The notes under the pieces are model-generated. The model was given only the letters and a program-made list of their open reading frames with translations. It did not search any database and was not told where the DNA came from. A stretch of 64,000 nt of DNA, from contig NZ_CP020104.1 in assembly GCF_002056795.1 (NCBI RefSeq), positions 5,093,501 through 5,157,500 on the forward strand. The letters run 5' to 3'. Shown here piece after piece: positions 1-8,133 of the stretch. The position numbers and the translations under genes were made by a program. Positions within the stretch are counted from its first letter, which is position 1. Each line of letters opens with the position of its first letter. Source of the DNA: Spirosoma aerolatum. Its GTDB lineage: Bacteria; Bacteroidota; Bacteroidia; Cytophagales; Spirosomataceae.

Positions 1-459
1 GTAAAGCATTTCCCGCACAGTCAGTTTGCCCAATGCCGGATGAGGCATACAATACGCATCCAATTCCTGTTCCGCCCAGCTTTTTATTGCATTGTTTACA
101 GCCTTATACATCGCTGTAAATCGATCAATGACAACCTGTTTTTCGACATCCATATCCTCAGGCCGGGGAACGAAAGGCGTTGGCGCTTTCATGCCTGTGG
201 AAAGCACAGCGTTATACTCCGCAGCAAGCTGGTCGTAGAGTTTGGGCAGATGATCAGCTTTCCCCCATTGAGCCAATACTTCACGTGGGCCAGTCATTAC
301 TTTAACAACAGGCCGGGCCGATAGGTACAGATGCTGCATCACATCAGCTACGGACCATTTATCGCCGATATGACGCTGAAATTCCTCTTCCGATAATCGG
401 TTAGCCACATCGACAAATGCCTGACAATCGGCGGTAATTCGTTCTGAAATCGTTTGCAT
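1..459 (-). CDS. DinB-like superfamily protein, 3' end cut by window edge
   Basis: The reverse strand is open from an ATG at 459 to the window edge, giving 153 codons without a stop. The product starts MQTISERITADCQAFVDVAN and contains GDKWSVADVMQHLYLS, the typical first-helix region of DinB/DUF1569 four-helix-bundle proteins, with the candidate metal-ligand histidine in MQHLY. DinB-family proteins often act as metal-dependent thiol transferases or hydrolases, but the substrate here cannot be told. It is divergent from the DUF4920 gene. The C-terminal part with the remaining ligands lies outside the window. Family assignment is by pattern only. Confidence 0.7.
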   Translation of the reverse strand, partial: MQTISERITADCQAFVDVANRLSEEEFQRHIGDKWSVADVMQHLYLSARPVVKVMTGPREVLAQWGKADHLPKLYDQLAAEYNAVLSTGMKAPTPFVPRPEDMDVEKQVVIDRFTAMYKAVNNAIKSWAEQELDAYCMPHPALGKLTVREMLY

Positions 460-627
460 AGCGTTTTCTTCACCCCTAGCCCCCCTCCCGTTTTGGGAAA
501 CGAGAACTAAGCAGGCTTTCACTTATTTTTCTAATTGATGGTCAAAGTAATAAAGTCTATGCTATAATTTACAAAGCGGTGTTGTATGCGAACTGTAGCA
601 TTGACCAGCGGATACCACAAAAAGTCG

Positions 628-635
628 TACTTTTG
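628..635 (+). promoter_or_regulatory. Candidate Bacteroidota -7 box (TACTTTTG)
   Basis: TACTTTTG matches the Bacteroidota sigma-A -7 consensus TAnnTTTG and lies 31 bp before the ATG of the DUF4920 gene. A TTG at 601-603 could be the -33 element, though the 24 bp spacer is slightly long. Confidence 0.5.
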
Positions 636-666
636 ACGAACACTCGTTCATCAAAATAACACAGTA

Positions 667-1116
667 ATGAAACACTTCCTGCTTACCGCGTTTTTGCTTA
701 CCGCTTCGATCGGCGTCTTCGCGCAAACCAGCTTCCATGGCAAAAAAATTACAGAGACCGGCGCCATTCCAGCTACTCAGCTAGCCAATAAAATGGGCGA
801 CAAACCACAAATGCCAGCTAAAGTAGAAGGTACGGTTGAGTCGGTCTGCAAAGTAAAAGGCTGCTGGATGAAGCTGAAAACGGCCGATGGTCAAACCATG
901 CGCGTCACGTTTAAAGATTACGGCTTCTTTGTGCCAAAAGATATTGAAGGCAAAACCGTGGTTGTTGAAGGATTGGCCGAAACCACCACTACGCCCGTAG
1001 CCGACCTGCGTCACTACGCACAGGACGCTGGAAAGTCGAAGGAAGAAATCGAGAAAATTACCCAGCCCGAAAAAGCGCTGACATTTGTTGCCGATGGCGT
1101 TATCGTAAAAAGATAA
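667..1116 (+). CDS. Secreted DUF4920-type protein
   Basis: This 149-residue protein has a cleavable signal peptide (MKHFLLTAFLLTASIGVFAQ, cut after AQ) and then a small beta-rich domain with VEGTVESVCKVKGCWMKL, a two-cysteine segment characteristic of DUF4920 proteins of Bacteroidota, followed by a lysine/glutamate-rich tail. The fold resembles OB-type domains, and a periplasmic role is likely. Function is unknown; the two close cysteines (CKVKGC) could bind metal or form a disulfide. It stands alone behind its own candidate promoter. Confidence 0.75.
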   Translation: MKHFLLTAFLLTASIGVFAQTSFHGKKITETGAIPATQLANKMGDKPQMPAKVEGTVESVCKVKGCWMKLKTADGQTMRVTFKDYGFFVPKDIEGKTVVVEGLAETTTTPVADLRHYAQDAGKSKEEIEKITQPEKALTFVADGVIVKR

Positions 1117-1173
1117 TCGGCTCCTACAACCCTTTTTTTAGTTCTTGAGTCTTGCTAAAAAAAGGATTATAGT

Positions 1174-1605
1174 ATGATACAGTTAAAGAAAAAGCTTTCT
1201 GGTTTACTCTTCGTTGGAACACTTGTTTTTGCTGCTTGTCAACATGCCAACACCGACCCTACTGATCAGGTATCGTTAGGGCTTCATCAATCAGCCCGGA
1301 TCGGTTCCGACGTAACCGTTCGGGTCGATTCCATTCAGGACAGCCGCTGTCCAGCCAATGCCACTTGTATCTGGGCAGGCCAGGCAAAGGTTAAAATGCT
1401 GCTATCGAACGATCGGGATTCTACCACCGTTCGATTAGCCCTGGGTGCCGATCCCGGTGTGAGTAACAACAAACGTCCTGATTCAACGAATGTAACGCTC
1501 AGTAGTCAAACCTATAAAGTGATCCTGCGTGAAGTAAACCCTTATCCAGGCACGACACCAAGCAATCAGCCTCAAACGGCGGTTGTGCAGGTCACGAAGC
1601 TATAG
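1174..1605 (+). CDS. Lipoprotein of unknown function, first of a tandem pair
   Basis: A 143-residue protein with an N-terminal hydrophobic segment and lipobox (FAAC, predicted lipidated Cys near residue 22). The mature part carries LGLHQSARIGSDVTVRVDSI and then DSRCPANATCIWAGQAKV, a two-cysteine motif that recurs in small extracytoplasmic beta-sandwich proteins of Bacteroidota. It ends in a beta-rich stretch (TYKVILREVNPYPGT). The next gene, 38 bp on, encodes a clear paralogue. The protein probably sits on the periplasmic or outer face of a membrane. I do not recognise a function. Confidence 0.7.
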   Translation: MIQLKKKLSGLLFVGTLVFAACQHANTDPTDQVSLGLHQSARIGSDVTVRVDSIQDSRCPANATCIWAGQAKVKMLLSNDRDSTTVRLALGADPGVSNNKRPDSTNVTLSSQTYKVILREVNPYPGTTPSNQPQTAVVQVTKL

Positions 1606-1643
1606 GCGCTCAGACCTTACCCGATGAGTAAAAATCAGAATCA

Positions 1644-2051
1644 ATGAAGCGACTCCTGATTATTGGAACCATTGTCTTTTCGGCTTGTCAATCCAATGAC
1701 ACGCTACCAGCCAATCAGGTATCAGTGAGGCTTCATCAATCAGCCCGACTGAGTTCTGATGTTACAGTTCGCGTTGATTCTATATGGGACAGCCGCTGCC
1801 CAAACTCAAGCTATATGTCTTGTTTGACAGCAAGCTCAGCAACCGTTAAACTGCTCCTGTCAAAGACGATCGACTCCAGCACAGTCCGATTGACGTTGGG
1901 GTTCTATGACAAGAACAATAGCCAGGATTCAACGAAGGTTACCCTGCGTAGTCAGGCCTATAAAGTGGTTCTAAAGGATGTGACACCCTATCCAACTTCG
2001 TTTATGCCCGATCCAACTCAAAAAGCGGTTATTGAGATTGCCCGGTTATAG
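1644..2051 (+). CDS. Lipoprotein of unknown function, second of a tandem pair
   Basis: This 135-residue lipoprotein (lipobox FSAC) is a diverged copy of its upstream neighbour: both have VRLHQSAR..SSDVTVRVDSI-type cores, the DSRCP motif and the TYKV/AYKV..V.PYP ending. In this copy the CIWAG part of the cysteine motif has become CLTASSATV, so the conserved Trp-Ala-Gly is lost while both cysteines remain. A tandem duplication followed by divergence is the simplest reading. A strong terminator follows. Function unknown. Confidence 0.7.
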   Translation: MKRLLIIGTIVFSACQSNDTLPANQVSVRLHQSARLSSDVTVRVDSIWDSRCPNSSYMSCLTASSATVKLLLSKTIDSSTVRLTLGFYDKNNSQDSTKVTLRSQAYKVVLKDVTPYPTSFMPDPTQKAVIEIARL

Positions 2052-2080
2052 GCATTTGTAGCGTCTTTTCCGTATTTTCA

Positions 2081-2110
2081 GGCTGTAACGAATTCGTTAC
2101 AGCCTTTTTT
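2081..2110 (+). terminator. Intrinsic terminator after the lipoprotein pair
   Basis: A perfect 24-nt palindrome built on GGCTGTAACGAA is followed directly by six or more T residues, 30 bp after the second lipoprotein gene. Confidence 0.85.
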
Positions 2111-2130
2111 GTACCCAACCACTATAGTCA

Positions 2131-3408
2131 ATGAAAAAAATATACCTACTGGCTGGCCTCTCGCTACTGGCTTTCCCCCTTTTTGCCCAGCGTACACTTA
2201 TTCACTGCGGTAATCTGTTCGATGGGATTGGCAACAGTATCCAGCCGCAAATGACCATCGTAGTCGAAGGAAACAAAATTACGGCCGTTCAGAAAGGCTA
2301 TACCGCAGCCTCGAGTCAGGACCAGGTCGTTGATCTCAAATCGAAAACTGTACTGCCCGGCCTGATCGATATGCACGTTCACCTGGAAACCCAGACCCGA
2401 CGTGGTGGAGCCATCGATGGTTTTACGAGCAATCCGGCCGATGTGGCGTTCCGGGCTGCGCGCTTTGCGAAAACTACCTTGCTAGCTGGGTTTACAACGG
2501 TTCGGGACCTGGGCGGCTCCGGCATTAATGTATCGCTCCGCAACGCGATCAACGCTGGTCTGGTGGAAGGGCCACGCGTATTAACGGCAGGAAAATCCAT
2601 CGCTACCACGGGTGGTCATGCCGACCCTACGAACGGCTATCGCAAAGATTTAATGGGAGACCCAGGTCCGGAAGATGGGGTTATCAATGGCCCGGATGAT
2701 GCCCGCAAGGCCGTTCGACAACGGTACAAAGACGGTTCTGATCTGATTAAAATTACGGCTACAGGTGGCGTTCTAAGTAATGCCAAGGATGGTTCAGGAC
2801 CACAGTTTACGGAAGAAGAAGCCAAAGCGATTGTGGATGCGGCCAAAGATTACGGTTTTTCGGTAGCCGCTCATGCGCATGGTGCCGAAGGCATGAAACG
2901 AGCCATTCGGTCGGGTGTTCAAACCATCGAACATGGCACTTTCATGGACGATGAAACCATCGAACTATTCAAAAAACACGGCACCTATTTTGTGCCCACC
3001 ATCATCGCCGGAAAAACAGTAGCCGACTCAGCCAAACATTTCGGCTATTACACCGCTCTGGTTACGCCCAAAGCCTTGGCCATCGGACCAAAAATTCAGG
3101 CTACGTTTGCTAAAGCCTACAAAGCGGGGGTAAAGATTGCGTTCGGGACCGATGCGGGTGTATTCATTCACGGCTATAACGCTAAAGAGTTTGAGTACAT
3201 GGTCGAAGCCGGAATGCCATCCGTTGAAGCTATCAAATCGGCGCTGCTAACCAATGCCAAACTGCTCAGTATGGACGCACAAATCGGGTCGATTGAATCG
3301 GGCAAATTTGCGGACATCATTGCCGTCGATGAAAATCCCATTCAAAACATCAAGACCCTACAGGCCGTCAAGTTTGTCATGAAAGACGGCAAGGTGTATA
3401 AGCAGTAG
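2131..3408 (+). CDS. Secreted metal-dependent amidohydrolase
   Basis: A 425-residue exported enzyme (signal peptide MKKIYLLAGLSLLAFPLFAQ) of the amidohydrolase superfamily, closest in pattern to imidazolonepropionase-like and Xaa-Pro/Xaa-Arg dipeptidase members. The first metal site HVH is in LPGLIDMHVHLET; the bridging lysine is in DLIKITATGG; later metal histidines are in AAHAHGAEG and TIEHGTF; the catalytic aspartate is in FGTDAG. The C-terminal GKFADIIAVDENP restores the outer beta-sandwich. It probably hydrolyses a cyclic amide or a dipeptide in the periplasm; the substrate cannot be read from sequence. Confidence 0.85.
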   Translation: MKKIYLLAGLSLLAFPLFAQRTLIHCGNLFDGIGNSIQPQMTIVVEGNKITAVQKGYTAASSQDQVVDLKSKTVLPGLIDMHVHLETQTRRGGAIDGFTSNPADVAFRAARFAKTTLLAGFTTVRDLGGSGINVSLRNAINAGLVEGPRVLTAGKSIATTGGHADPTNGYRKDLMGDPGPEDGVINGPDDARKAVRQRYKDGSDLIKITATGGVLSNAKDGSGPQFTEEEAKAIVDAAKDYGFSVAAHAHGAEGMKRAIRSGVQTIEHGTFMDDETIELFKKHGTYFVPTIIAGKTVADSAKHFGYYTALVTPKALAIGPKIQATFAKAYKAGVKIAFGTDAGVFIHGYNAKEFEYMVEAGMPSVEAIKSALLTNAKLLSMDAQIGSIESGKFADIIAVDENPIQNIKTLQAVKFVMKDGKVYKQ

Positions 3409-3420
3409 ATCTCCCTACTT

Positions 3421-3500
3421 ACTTAAGCCGCGAGAAGCCGAGATGCAAGAAGTCTAAAAGCTACCCATCAAATCGTTGCGATCTCGCGGTTTAACTAAGT
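3421..3500. repeat. Imperfect inverted repeat between convergent genes
   Basis: Left arm with CCGCGAGA and right arm with TCTCGCGG face each other between two convergent genes, with ACTTA/TAAGT at the outer ends. It is a likely bidirectional terminator of the same loose class as the other long intergenic repeats here. Confidence 0.55.
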
Positions 3501-3512
3501 TCTACCTATTAC

Positions 3513-4151
3513 TTATTTCTTTTTTGCGACCAGTTCATCGGGAATAAACTGGCAACCAGGCAACACCTCAACTACCTGGCTCCAGCCGCGAATAAGCCAG
3601 TCTTTTCCGGGTTCGGCAATCAGTACTTTATGTGATTTCGTGAATAGCCAGATCACTTTTTCAACGCCAAACTGAAGGAGTTTTGTGGTTTTCTGCTCGT
3701 AGTAGTCAAATTCAGAGTCAAATTGGTTCAGGTTTGCTTTCGTATCTACTTCAATTGCAATTTTTGGAGGCACCCAGGCATATTTTGTCTCGTCCTGGCC
3801 TTCCAATGTACTTAACTCGAAAATGGCTACATCACAAGCTCGCCAATCCCCCTTACTGAATTGAATACCTAGTTCATTTCCTAATACATCGTAGACGTCT
3901 AAATTTAACACCGATAATAAATAAGCAGACAGTCGAACGACTAAACGACTCTGTAAAATACTTGAACTCATAACCTGCTCTACTGTTTTTACCCCTTTCA
4001 GGACTCCTTCGTAACCAGCGTAATACACCGGCTTGCCAGCCCACATTTCGTAGACGAGCGATTTCAGCAAACGGGCGCGTTCGACCCGGCGCTGTTTCTG
4101 TTCAGCAGTAAGAGGAGGACGTTTGGATTTATTGGCAGCTTCCATCATCAA
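3513..4151 (-). CDS. Uma2-family (DUF820) PD-(D/E)XK nuclease-fold protein
   Basis: A 212-residue protein with a charged N-terminus and then the Uma2 core. ACDVAIFELS supplies the first catalytic aspartate and PPKIAIEVDTKAN the E-x-D/K strand of a PD-(D/E)XK nuclease fold. Uma2 proteins are abundant in Cyanobacteria and Bacteroidota, often near mobile DNA, but their biological job is not established. The gene is isolated, convergent with the amidohydrolase. Several near-adjacent ATG codons make the exact start uncertain (MMMEAANK). Confidence 0.8.
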   Translation of the reverse strand: MMMEAANKSKRPPLTAEQKQRRVERARLLKSLVYEMWAGKPVYYAGYEGVLKGVKTVEQVMSSSILQSRLVVRLSAYLLSVLNLDVYDVLGNELGIQFSKGDWRACDVAIFELSTLEGQDETKYAWVPPKIAIEVDTKANLNQFDSEFDYYEQKTTKLLQFGVEKVIWLFTKSHKVLIAEPGKDWLIRGWSQVVEVLPGCQFIPDELVAKKK

Positions 4152-4236
4152 ACGATTTTACAGCACTAATATACGAAAAACAGTCGATAGGCACTCGCCG
4201 TCAGTGATTGGCTTTGTACCTATCGACTGAGGAGTA

Positions 4237-5415
4237 TTAACTCAGTAGTCCCAGCATCAGGCCACGCAATTCAGCCAGGCCACGCAACCGGCCGATGGCT
4301 GTATAACCGGGATTAGTCCGTTTTCCCGATGTCAGGTCGTCGAGCATTCGGTGGCCGTGGTCAGGGCGGAACGGCATCCGTATATCCGATCGTCCTTCGT
4401 CCTGTCTGCGTTTTTGTTCGGTAAGCAGCGCCCGCATAACGGCTGGCATCGGCACATCACCTTCGAGGTGGTTAGCCTCCTGGAAGCTTCCGTCTGTATC
4501 GCGCTGAGTACTGCGCAGGTGAATAAAATGGATATTTGGCGCGAGTCGTTCGGCCATACCTGCCAGGTCGTTGTCGGCCCGGACCCCATAGGAGCCTGTG
4601 CAGAAACACAGCCCATTCGACGGTGAATCGGCAGCCGCCAGCAAGGCACGGGCATCGGCTTCGGTACTGACTACACGGGGAAGGCCCAGAATCGGGTACG
4701 GAGGATCGTCGGGGTGAATGGCCAGCCGGACGCCGACCGATTCAGCAACCGGGACAATTTCCCGTAAAAATGCATACAGATTCTGTCGGAGTTCGCGGTC
4801 ACTGATGTCCTTATACGCTGCCAGCGCATCGCGAAACTTCTCGACCGTATAGCTTTCCTCGGAACCCGGCAATCCTGCAATAATGGTGCGCGTCAGCCGT
4901 TTGACCTGTGCATCGCTCATACTATCGAGCTTGGCTCTGGCCAGCCGTTTCTGTTCGTCATTATACAGATACTCAGCCCCCGGACGCTGGAGAATATACA
5001 ACTCAAAAGCCGCAAACTCCGTAGCGTCGAACCGAAGGCCGGTCGAACCGTCGGGCATTGGGTAATCGAGATCGGTACGCGTCCAGTCGAGAACCGGCAT
5101 AAAATTATAGCAGACGGTATCAATACCGACCTCCGCCAGATTCACAATCGACTCTTTGTAGTTGTCAATGTACCGTCGAAAATCGCCGGTTCGGGTTTTG
5201 ATTCCTTCATGCACCGGAATACTTTCGACCACCGACCAGCTCAGATGGCTTGTTTCGATCAGGGCTTTCCGGGTCTGAATTTCCTCAACGGTCCATACTT
5301 CGCCGTTCGGAATATGATGCAGGGCGGTTACAATACCCGTAGCGCCTGCCTGTCGGACATCATTGAGCGATACCGGGTCGTTCGGACCGAACCATCGCCA
5401 GGTTTGTTCAAGCAT
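4237..5415 (-). CDS. uxuA: Mannonate dehydratase
   Basis: A 392-residue protein starting [20 protein letters not shown], with [18 protein letters not shown] and [15 protein letters not shown], which are signature segments of UxuA. It dehydrates D-mannonate to 2-keto-3-deoxygluconate in the cytoplasmic glucuronate pathway, using Fe2+/Mn2+. Length is normal for the family (about 390-400). Candidate metal ligands lie in [12 protein letters not shown], in [10 protein letters not shown] and in the [10 protein letters not shown] segment near the C-terminus. It is divergent from the hexuronate transporter, sharing a 186 bp region with a long inverted repeat. Confidence 0.95.
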   Translation of the reverse strand: MLEQTWRWFGPNDPVSLNDVRQAGATGIVTALHHIPNGEVWTVEEIQTRKALIETSHLSWSVVESIPVHEGIKTRTGDFRRYIDNYKESIVNLAEVGIDTVCYNFMPVLDWTRTDLDYPMPDGSTGLRFDATEFAAFELYILQRPGAEYLYNDEQKRLARAKLDSMSDAQVKRLTRTIIAGLPGSEESYTVEKFRDALAAYKDISDRELRQNLYAFLREIVPVAESVGVRLAIHPDDPPYPILGLPRVVSTEADARALLAAADSPSNGLCFCTGSYGVRADNDLAGMAERLAPNIHFIHLRSTQRDTDGSFQEANHLEGDVPMPAVMRALLTEQKRRQDEGRSDIRMPFRPDHGHRMLDDLTSGKRTNPGYTAIGRLRGLAELRGLMLGLLS

Positions 5416-5446
5416 AAAAACAGTTGTTAATCATCAATGGCTGTTT

Positions 5447-5541
5447 GGTATTTACGGTATTCGGTTTCGCCGACTGACGCAACCAGGCTGACGGGTCAGT
5501 CTACCGTAAACCATAAACCAACTACCGAAAAGCCGTAAACC
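5447..5541. repeat. Nested inverted repeat in the uxuA-exuT divergent region
   Basis: Outer arms (5447-5465 and 5524-5541) share TTACGG and TTCGGT against ACCGAA and CCGTAA; inner arms GACTGAC (5472-5478) and GTCAGTC (5495-5501) are perfect. The element fills most of the space between two divergent start codons, so it cannot be a simple terminator and may be an operator or cruciform. Confidence 0.6.
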
Positions 5542-5601
5542 ACTTTTTTCGGGTAAATAAGCATTTTAATTTTCTTTTCTCCCCAACCTATTTTCATTGT
5601 T

Positions 5602-6963
5602 GTGCAAATTCCAACCCCTTCGGGCCGCTTTCGCTGGCGTATTGTCGCGTTGTTGTTTCTGGCAACGACCATAAATTACGTAGATCGGCAGGTGTTATCG
5701 TTTACGATGACCGACGACCTGTTCCGAAAGGAAATGCTCGACGTAGCGCCCAACACCGTTCTGACCAAAGAAGCCACCGACCGCTTTAAAGTGCTGTATG
5801 GCGATGTGGATGCGGCATTCAAATTCGCGTATGCGATTGGCTTTCTACTGGTTGGCTGGCTCATCGACCGGTTTGGCACAAAGCGGGGTTTTTCATTGGG
5901 TATCCTTGTCTGGAGCATAGCCGCTGTGACGACCGGATTTGTCCATAATATGGCTGGCCTTCGGTGGGCGCGGGCTTTTCTGGGTCTGGGCGAGTCGGCC
6001 AACTTTCCATCGGCTATTAAAACCGTATCTGAATGGTTTCCAAAAACTGAGCGATCGTTTGCGAGTGGCCTTTTCAATGCTGGAACCAATGTTGGCATTA
6101 TTGTGACGGCCTTTGTGACGCCTTATCTGATTCTTGAGCTTGGCTGGCGCAGTTCATTCCTGATTACCGGGATGCTGGGTTTTGTCCTGCTAATTATCTG
6201 GTGGTTTACGTACACCAAGCCTGAACGACAGGTCAATCTTTCGACCGAAGAGCTTGCCTACATCCGCAGCGACAATGAGAAAGCAATTCCGGTACATGTT
6301 TCGTGGGGGCAACTGCTGGGCTACAAACAGACATGGGCCTTTGCCGTAGGCAAGTTCATGGCTGACCCGATCTGGTGGTTTTATATTTCGTGGCTTCCCG
6401 ACTTCTTCAACTCCAACGATGCCTTTGAAGAAAAACTGGAGCTCAAAACGTTTGGGGTTCCCTTTCTAATTATCTACATCGTTTCGGATGCTGGCAGCAT
6501 CTTTTTTGGCTGGCTCAGTACGCAGTTCATGAGTTGGGGCTGGACCGCCAATCAGGCTCGTAAAACTACGCTGATGATTTGTGCGGTCTGTGTAATCCCG
6601 ATTTTCTTTGCAGCCCAGACCAGTAGCCTTACCGTCGCGATCGGTCTGTTAGCCCTAGCCACAGCCGCTCACCAAGGCTGGTCGGCCAATATGTACACCT
6701 TTGCCTCGGATCTTTTCCCAAAAAATGTGGTGGCCTCTGTGACTGGCATTGGCGGTATGTTTGGGGCAGTAGGCGGTATTCTGCTGAGCTTACTGGCTGG
6801 GCGGATTATTACCTCGTTCGGTTATTTACCTATGTTTATCATTGCCAGTTGCTCCTATCTGATTGCCCTTGTACTTATTCATTTAATATTGCCGAAATTG
6901 GAGCCCCTAAAGGCCGAAGATTTAGAAAGTAGCACCCATTGGCTGGCAGGCACTAGATTATAA
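5602..6963 (+). CDS. exuT: Hexuronate transporter, MFS family
   Basis: A 453-residue major facilitator protein with about 12 membrane segments. The first begins FRWRIVALLFLATTINYVDRQVLSFTM, whose TTINYVDRQ is the hallmark of the anion:cation symporter (ACS/ExuT-GudP) subfamily; GWLIDRFGTKRG is the MFS loop 2-3 motif. It imports glucuronate or galacturonate with protons. No ATG fits; GTG at 5602 (MQIPTPSGRF) is the best start. The stop is 6 bp before the sugar kinase, so the two are probably one transcript. A roughly 30-residue insert after segment 1 (about 38-65) is common in Bacteroidota members. Confidence 0.9.
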   Translation: MQIPTPSGRFRWRIVALLFLATTINYVDRQVLSFTMTDDLFRKEMLDVAPNTVLTKEATDRFKVLYGDVDAAFKFAYAIGFLLVGWLIDRFGTKRGFSLGILVWSIAAVTTGFVHNMAGLRWARAFLGLGESANFPSAIKTVSEWFPKTERSFASGLFNAGTNVGIIVTAFVTPYLILELGWRSSFLITGMLGFVLLIIWWFTYTKPERQVNLSTEELAYIRSDNEKAIPVHVSWGQLLGYKQTWAFAVGKFMADPIWWFYISWLPDFFNSNDAFEEKLELKTFGVPFLIIYIVSDAGSIFFGWLSTQFMSWGWTANQARKTTLMICAVCVIPIFFAAQTSSLTVAIGLLALATAAHQGWSANMYTFASDLFPKNVVASVTGIGGMFGAVGGILLSLLAGRIITSFGYLPMFIIASCSYLIALVLIHLILPKLEPLKAEDLESSTHWLAGTRL

Positions 6964-6969
6964 AAACGG

Positions 6970-7962
6970 ATGAAAATAGTCACTTTTGGAGAAGTTATGC
7001 TCCGGCTGAGTCCGCCGGGGGTTGAGCGGTTTGCACAAACCGATTCCCTTGAGATGCATTTTGGCGGTACCGAAGCGAATGTAGCCGTATCCCTGGCGCA
7101 GTTGGGCTTGCAGTCAAACCATGTTACCCGATTCCCCGATCATGCGCTGGGTAGGGCCGCTGCCGGGTACCTGCGCAAATACGATGTCAACACCCAATAC
7201 ATCCAATATGGCGACGGTCGCTTAGGGCTTTATTTTCTGGAAACAGGAGCCGGGAGCCGGGCCAGTCAAATTATTTATGACCGGGCCGACTCGGCCTTTG
7301 CCCGAATAAAAGCGGACGACATCGACTGGGAACCGATTTTGCAGGGCGCCAACTGGTTTCACTGGACGGGGATTACACCAGCTCTATCACAAGGTGCTGC
7401 CGACTGCCTGCTTAAAGGAATCCAGACAGCAAATCGGCTGGGCGTACCCGTATCGGCCGATATTGTGTACCGGAGCAATCTATGGCAATACGGTCGCAGT
7501 CCTCAGGAGATTATGCCCGCCCTGACCGAAGGCTGCACATTGGTACTCGGCAGCAAAGGACTTTTCTCCGAGTTATATGGTGTAGTAGGCAGTACGTTTC
7601 AGGAAGCCGGACGTGCCATGTTCAAACGATTTCCTACTGTACGGTACATTACCGATACCAAGCGAAATTCGCTCAGTGCTTCGCACAATCAGTTTTCGGG
7701 AAAGCTTTTCGACGGACAAGCCGTCTATAAATCAAGGACCTACGACATTCGCCCCATTACCGACCGCATTGGTACAGGCGATGCCTACATAGCAGGCCTG
7801 ATTTATGGTTTACTGACGTTCAATGATCTGCAACGGGCTGTTGAATTCGGGGCAGCAGCCTCTGCGTTGAAACACACCATTTCGGGCGATGTCAATCTGG
7901 CAACCGTAGCCGAAATAGAAACCCTGGCCAGTGGCGATAGCTCGGGCAAATTGAAACGCTAA
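6970..7962 (+). CDS. kdgK: 2-keto-3-deoxygluconate kinase, PfkB family
   Basis: A 330-residue ribokinase-fold (PfkB) sugar kinase. MKIVTFGEVMLRLSPPG is the usual KDG-kinase start, HFGGTEANVAVSLAQLG is the substrate-binding glycine loop, and DRIGTGDAYIAGLIYG holds the GAGD-like motif with the catalytic aspartate (D of GTGD). It phosphorylates 2-keto-3-deoxygluconate, the product of UxuA, to KDPG. Coupled to exuT by a 6 bp gap. The aldolase (kdgA) is not in the window. Confidence 0.9.
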   Translation: MKIVTFGEVMLRLSPPGVERFAQTDSLEMHFGGTEANVAVSLAQLGLQSNHVTRFPDHALGRAAAGYLRKYDVNTQYIQYGDGRLGLYFLETGAGSRASQIIYDRADSAFARIKADDIDWEPILQGANWFHWTGITPALSQGAADCLLKGIQTANRLGVPVSADIVYRSNLWQYGRSPQEIMPALTEGCTLVLGSKGLFSELYGVVGSTFQEAGRAMFKRFPTVRYITDTKRNSLSASHNQFSGKLFDGQAVYKSRTYDIRPITDRIGTGDAYIAGLIYGLLTFNDLQRAVEFGAAASALKHTISGDVNLATVAEIETLASGDSSGKLKR

Positions 7963-8133
7963 GCCGAACAAGTTATAGTGAAGGTAGTTGGCCTCTTAAT
8001 CAACAAAACACAGCTAGTCGCACATTTACTAAAATGAAAGTACGGGTTATTAAAGTAGTTCGTAATATTGCTGAATGATGACGACACCAGCTAGAAAAAT
8101 CGATTTTTGATAACAGTAACGACTACTTAACTG

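Noticed and set aside
40..324. 94-codon plus frame at the left edge
   Set aside because: The reverse strand carries a DinB-like frame open over the whole stretch.
8034..8078. Short frame MKVRVIKVVRNIAE between kdgK and uxaB
   Set aside because: Only 14 codons, with no initiation or conservation evidence; it could be the residue of an older gene.
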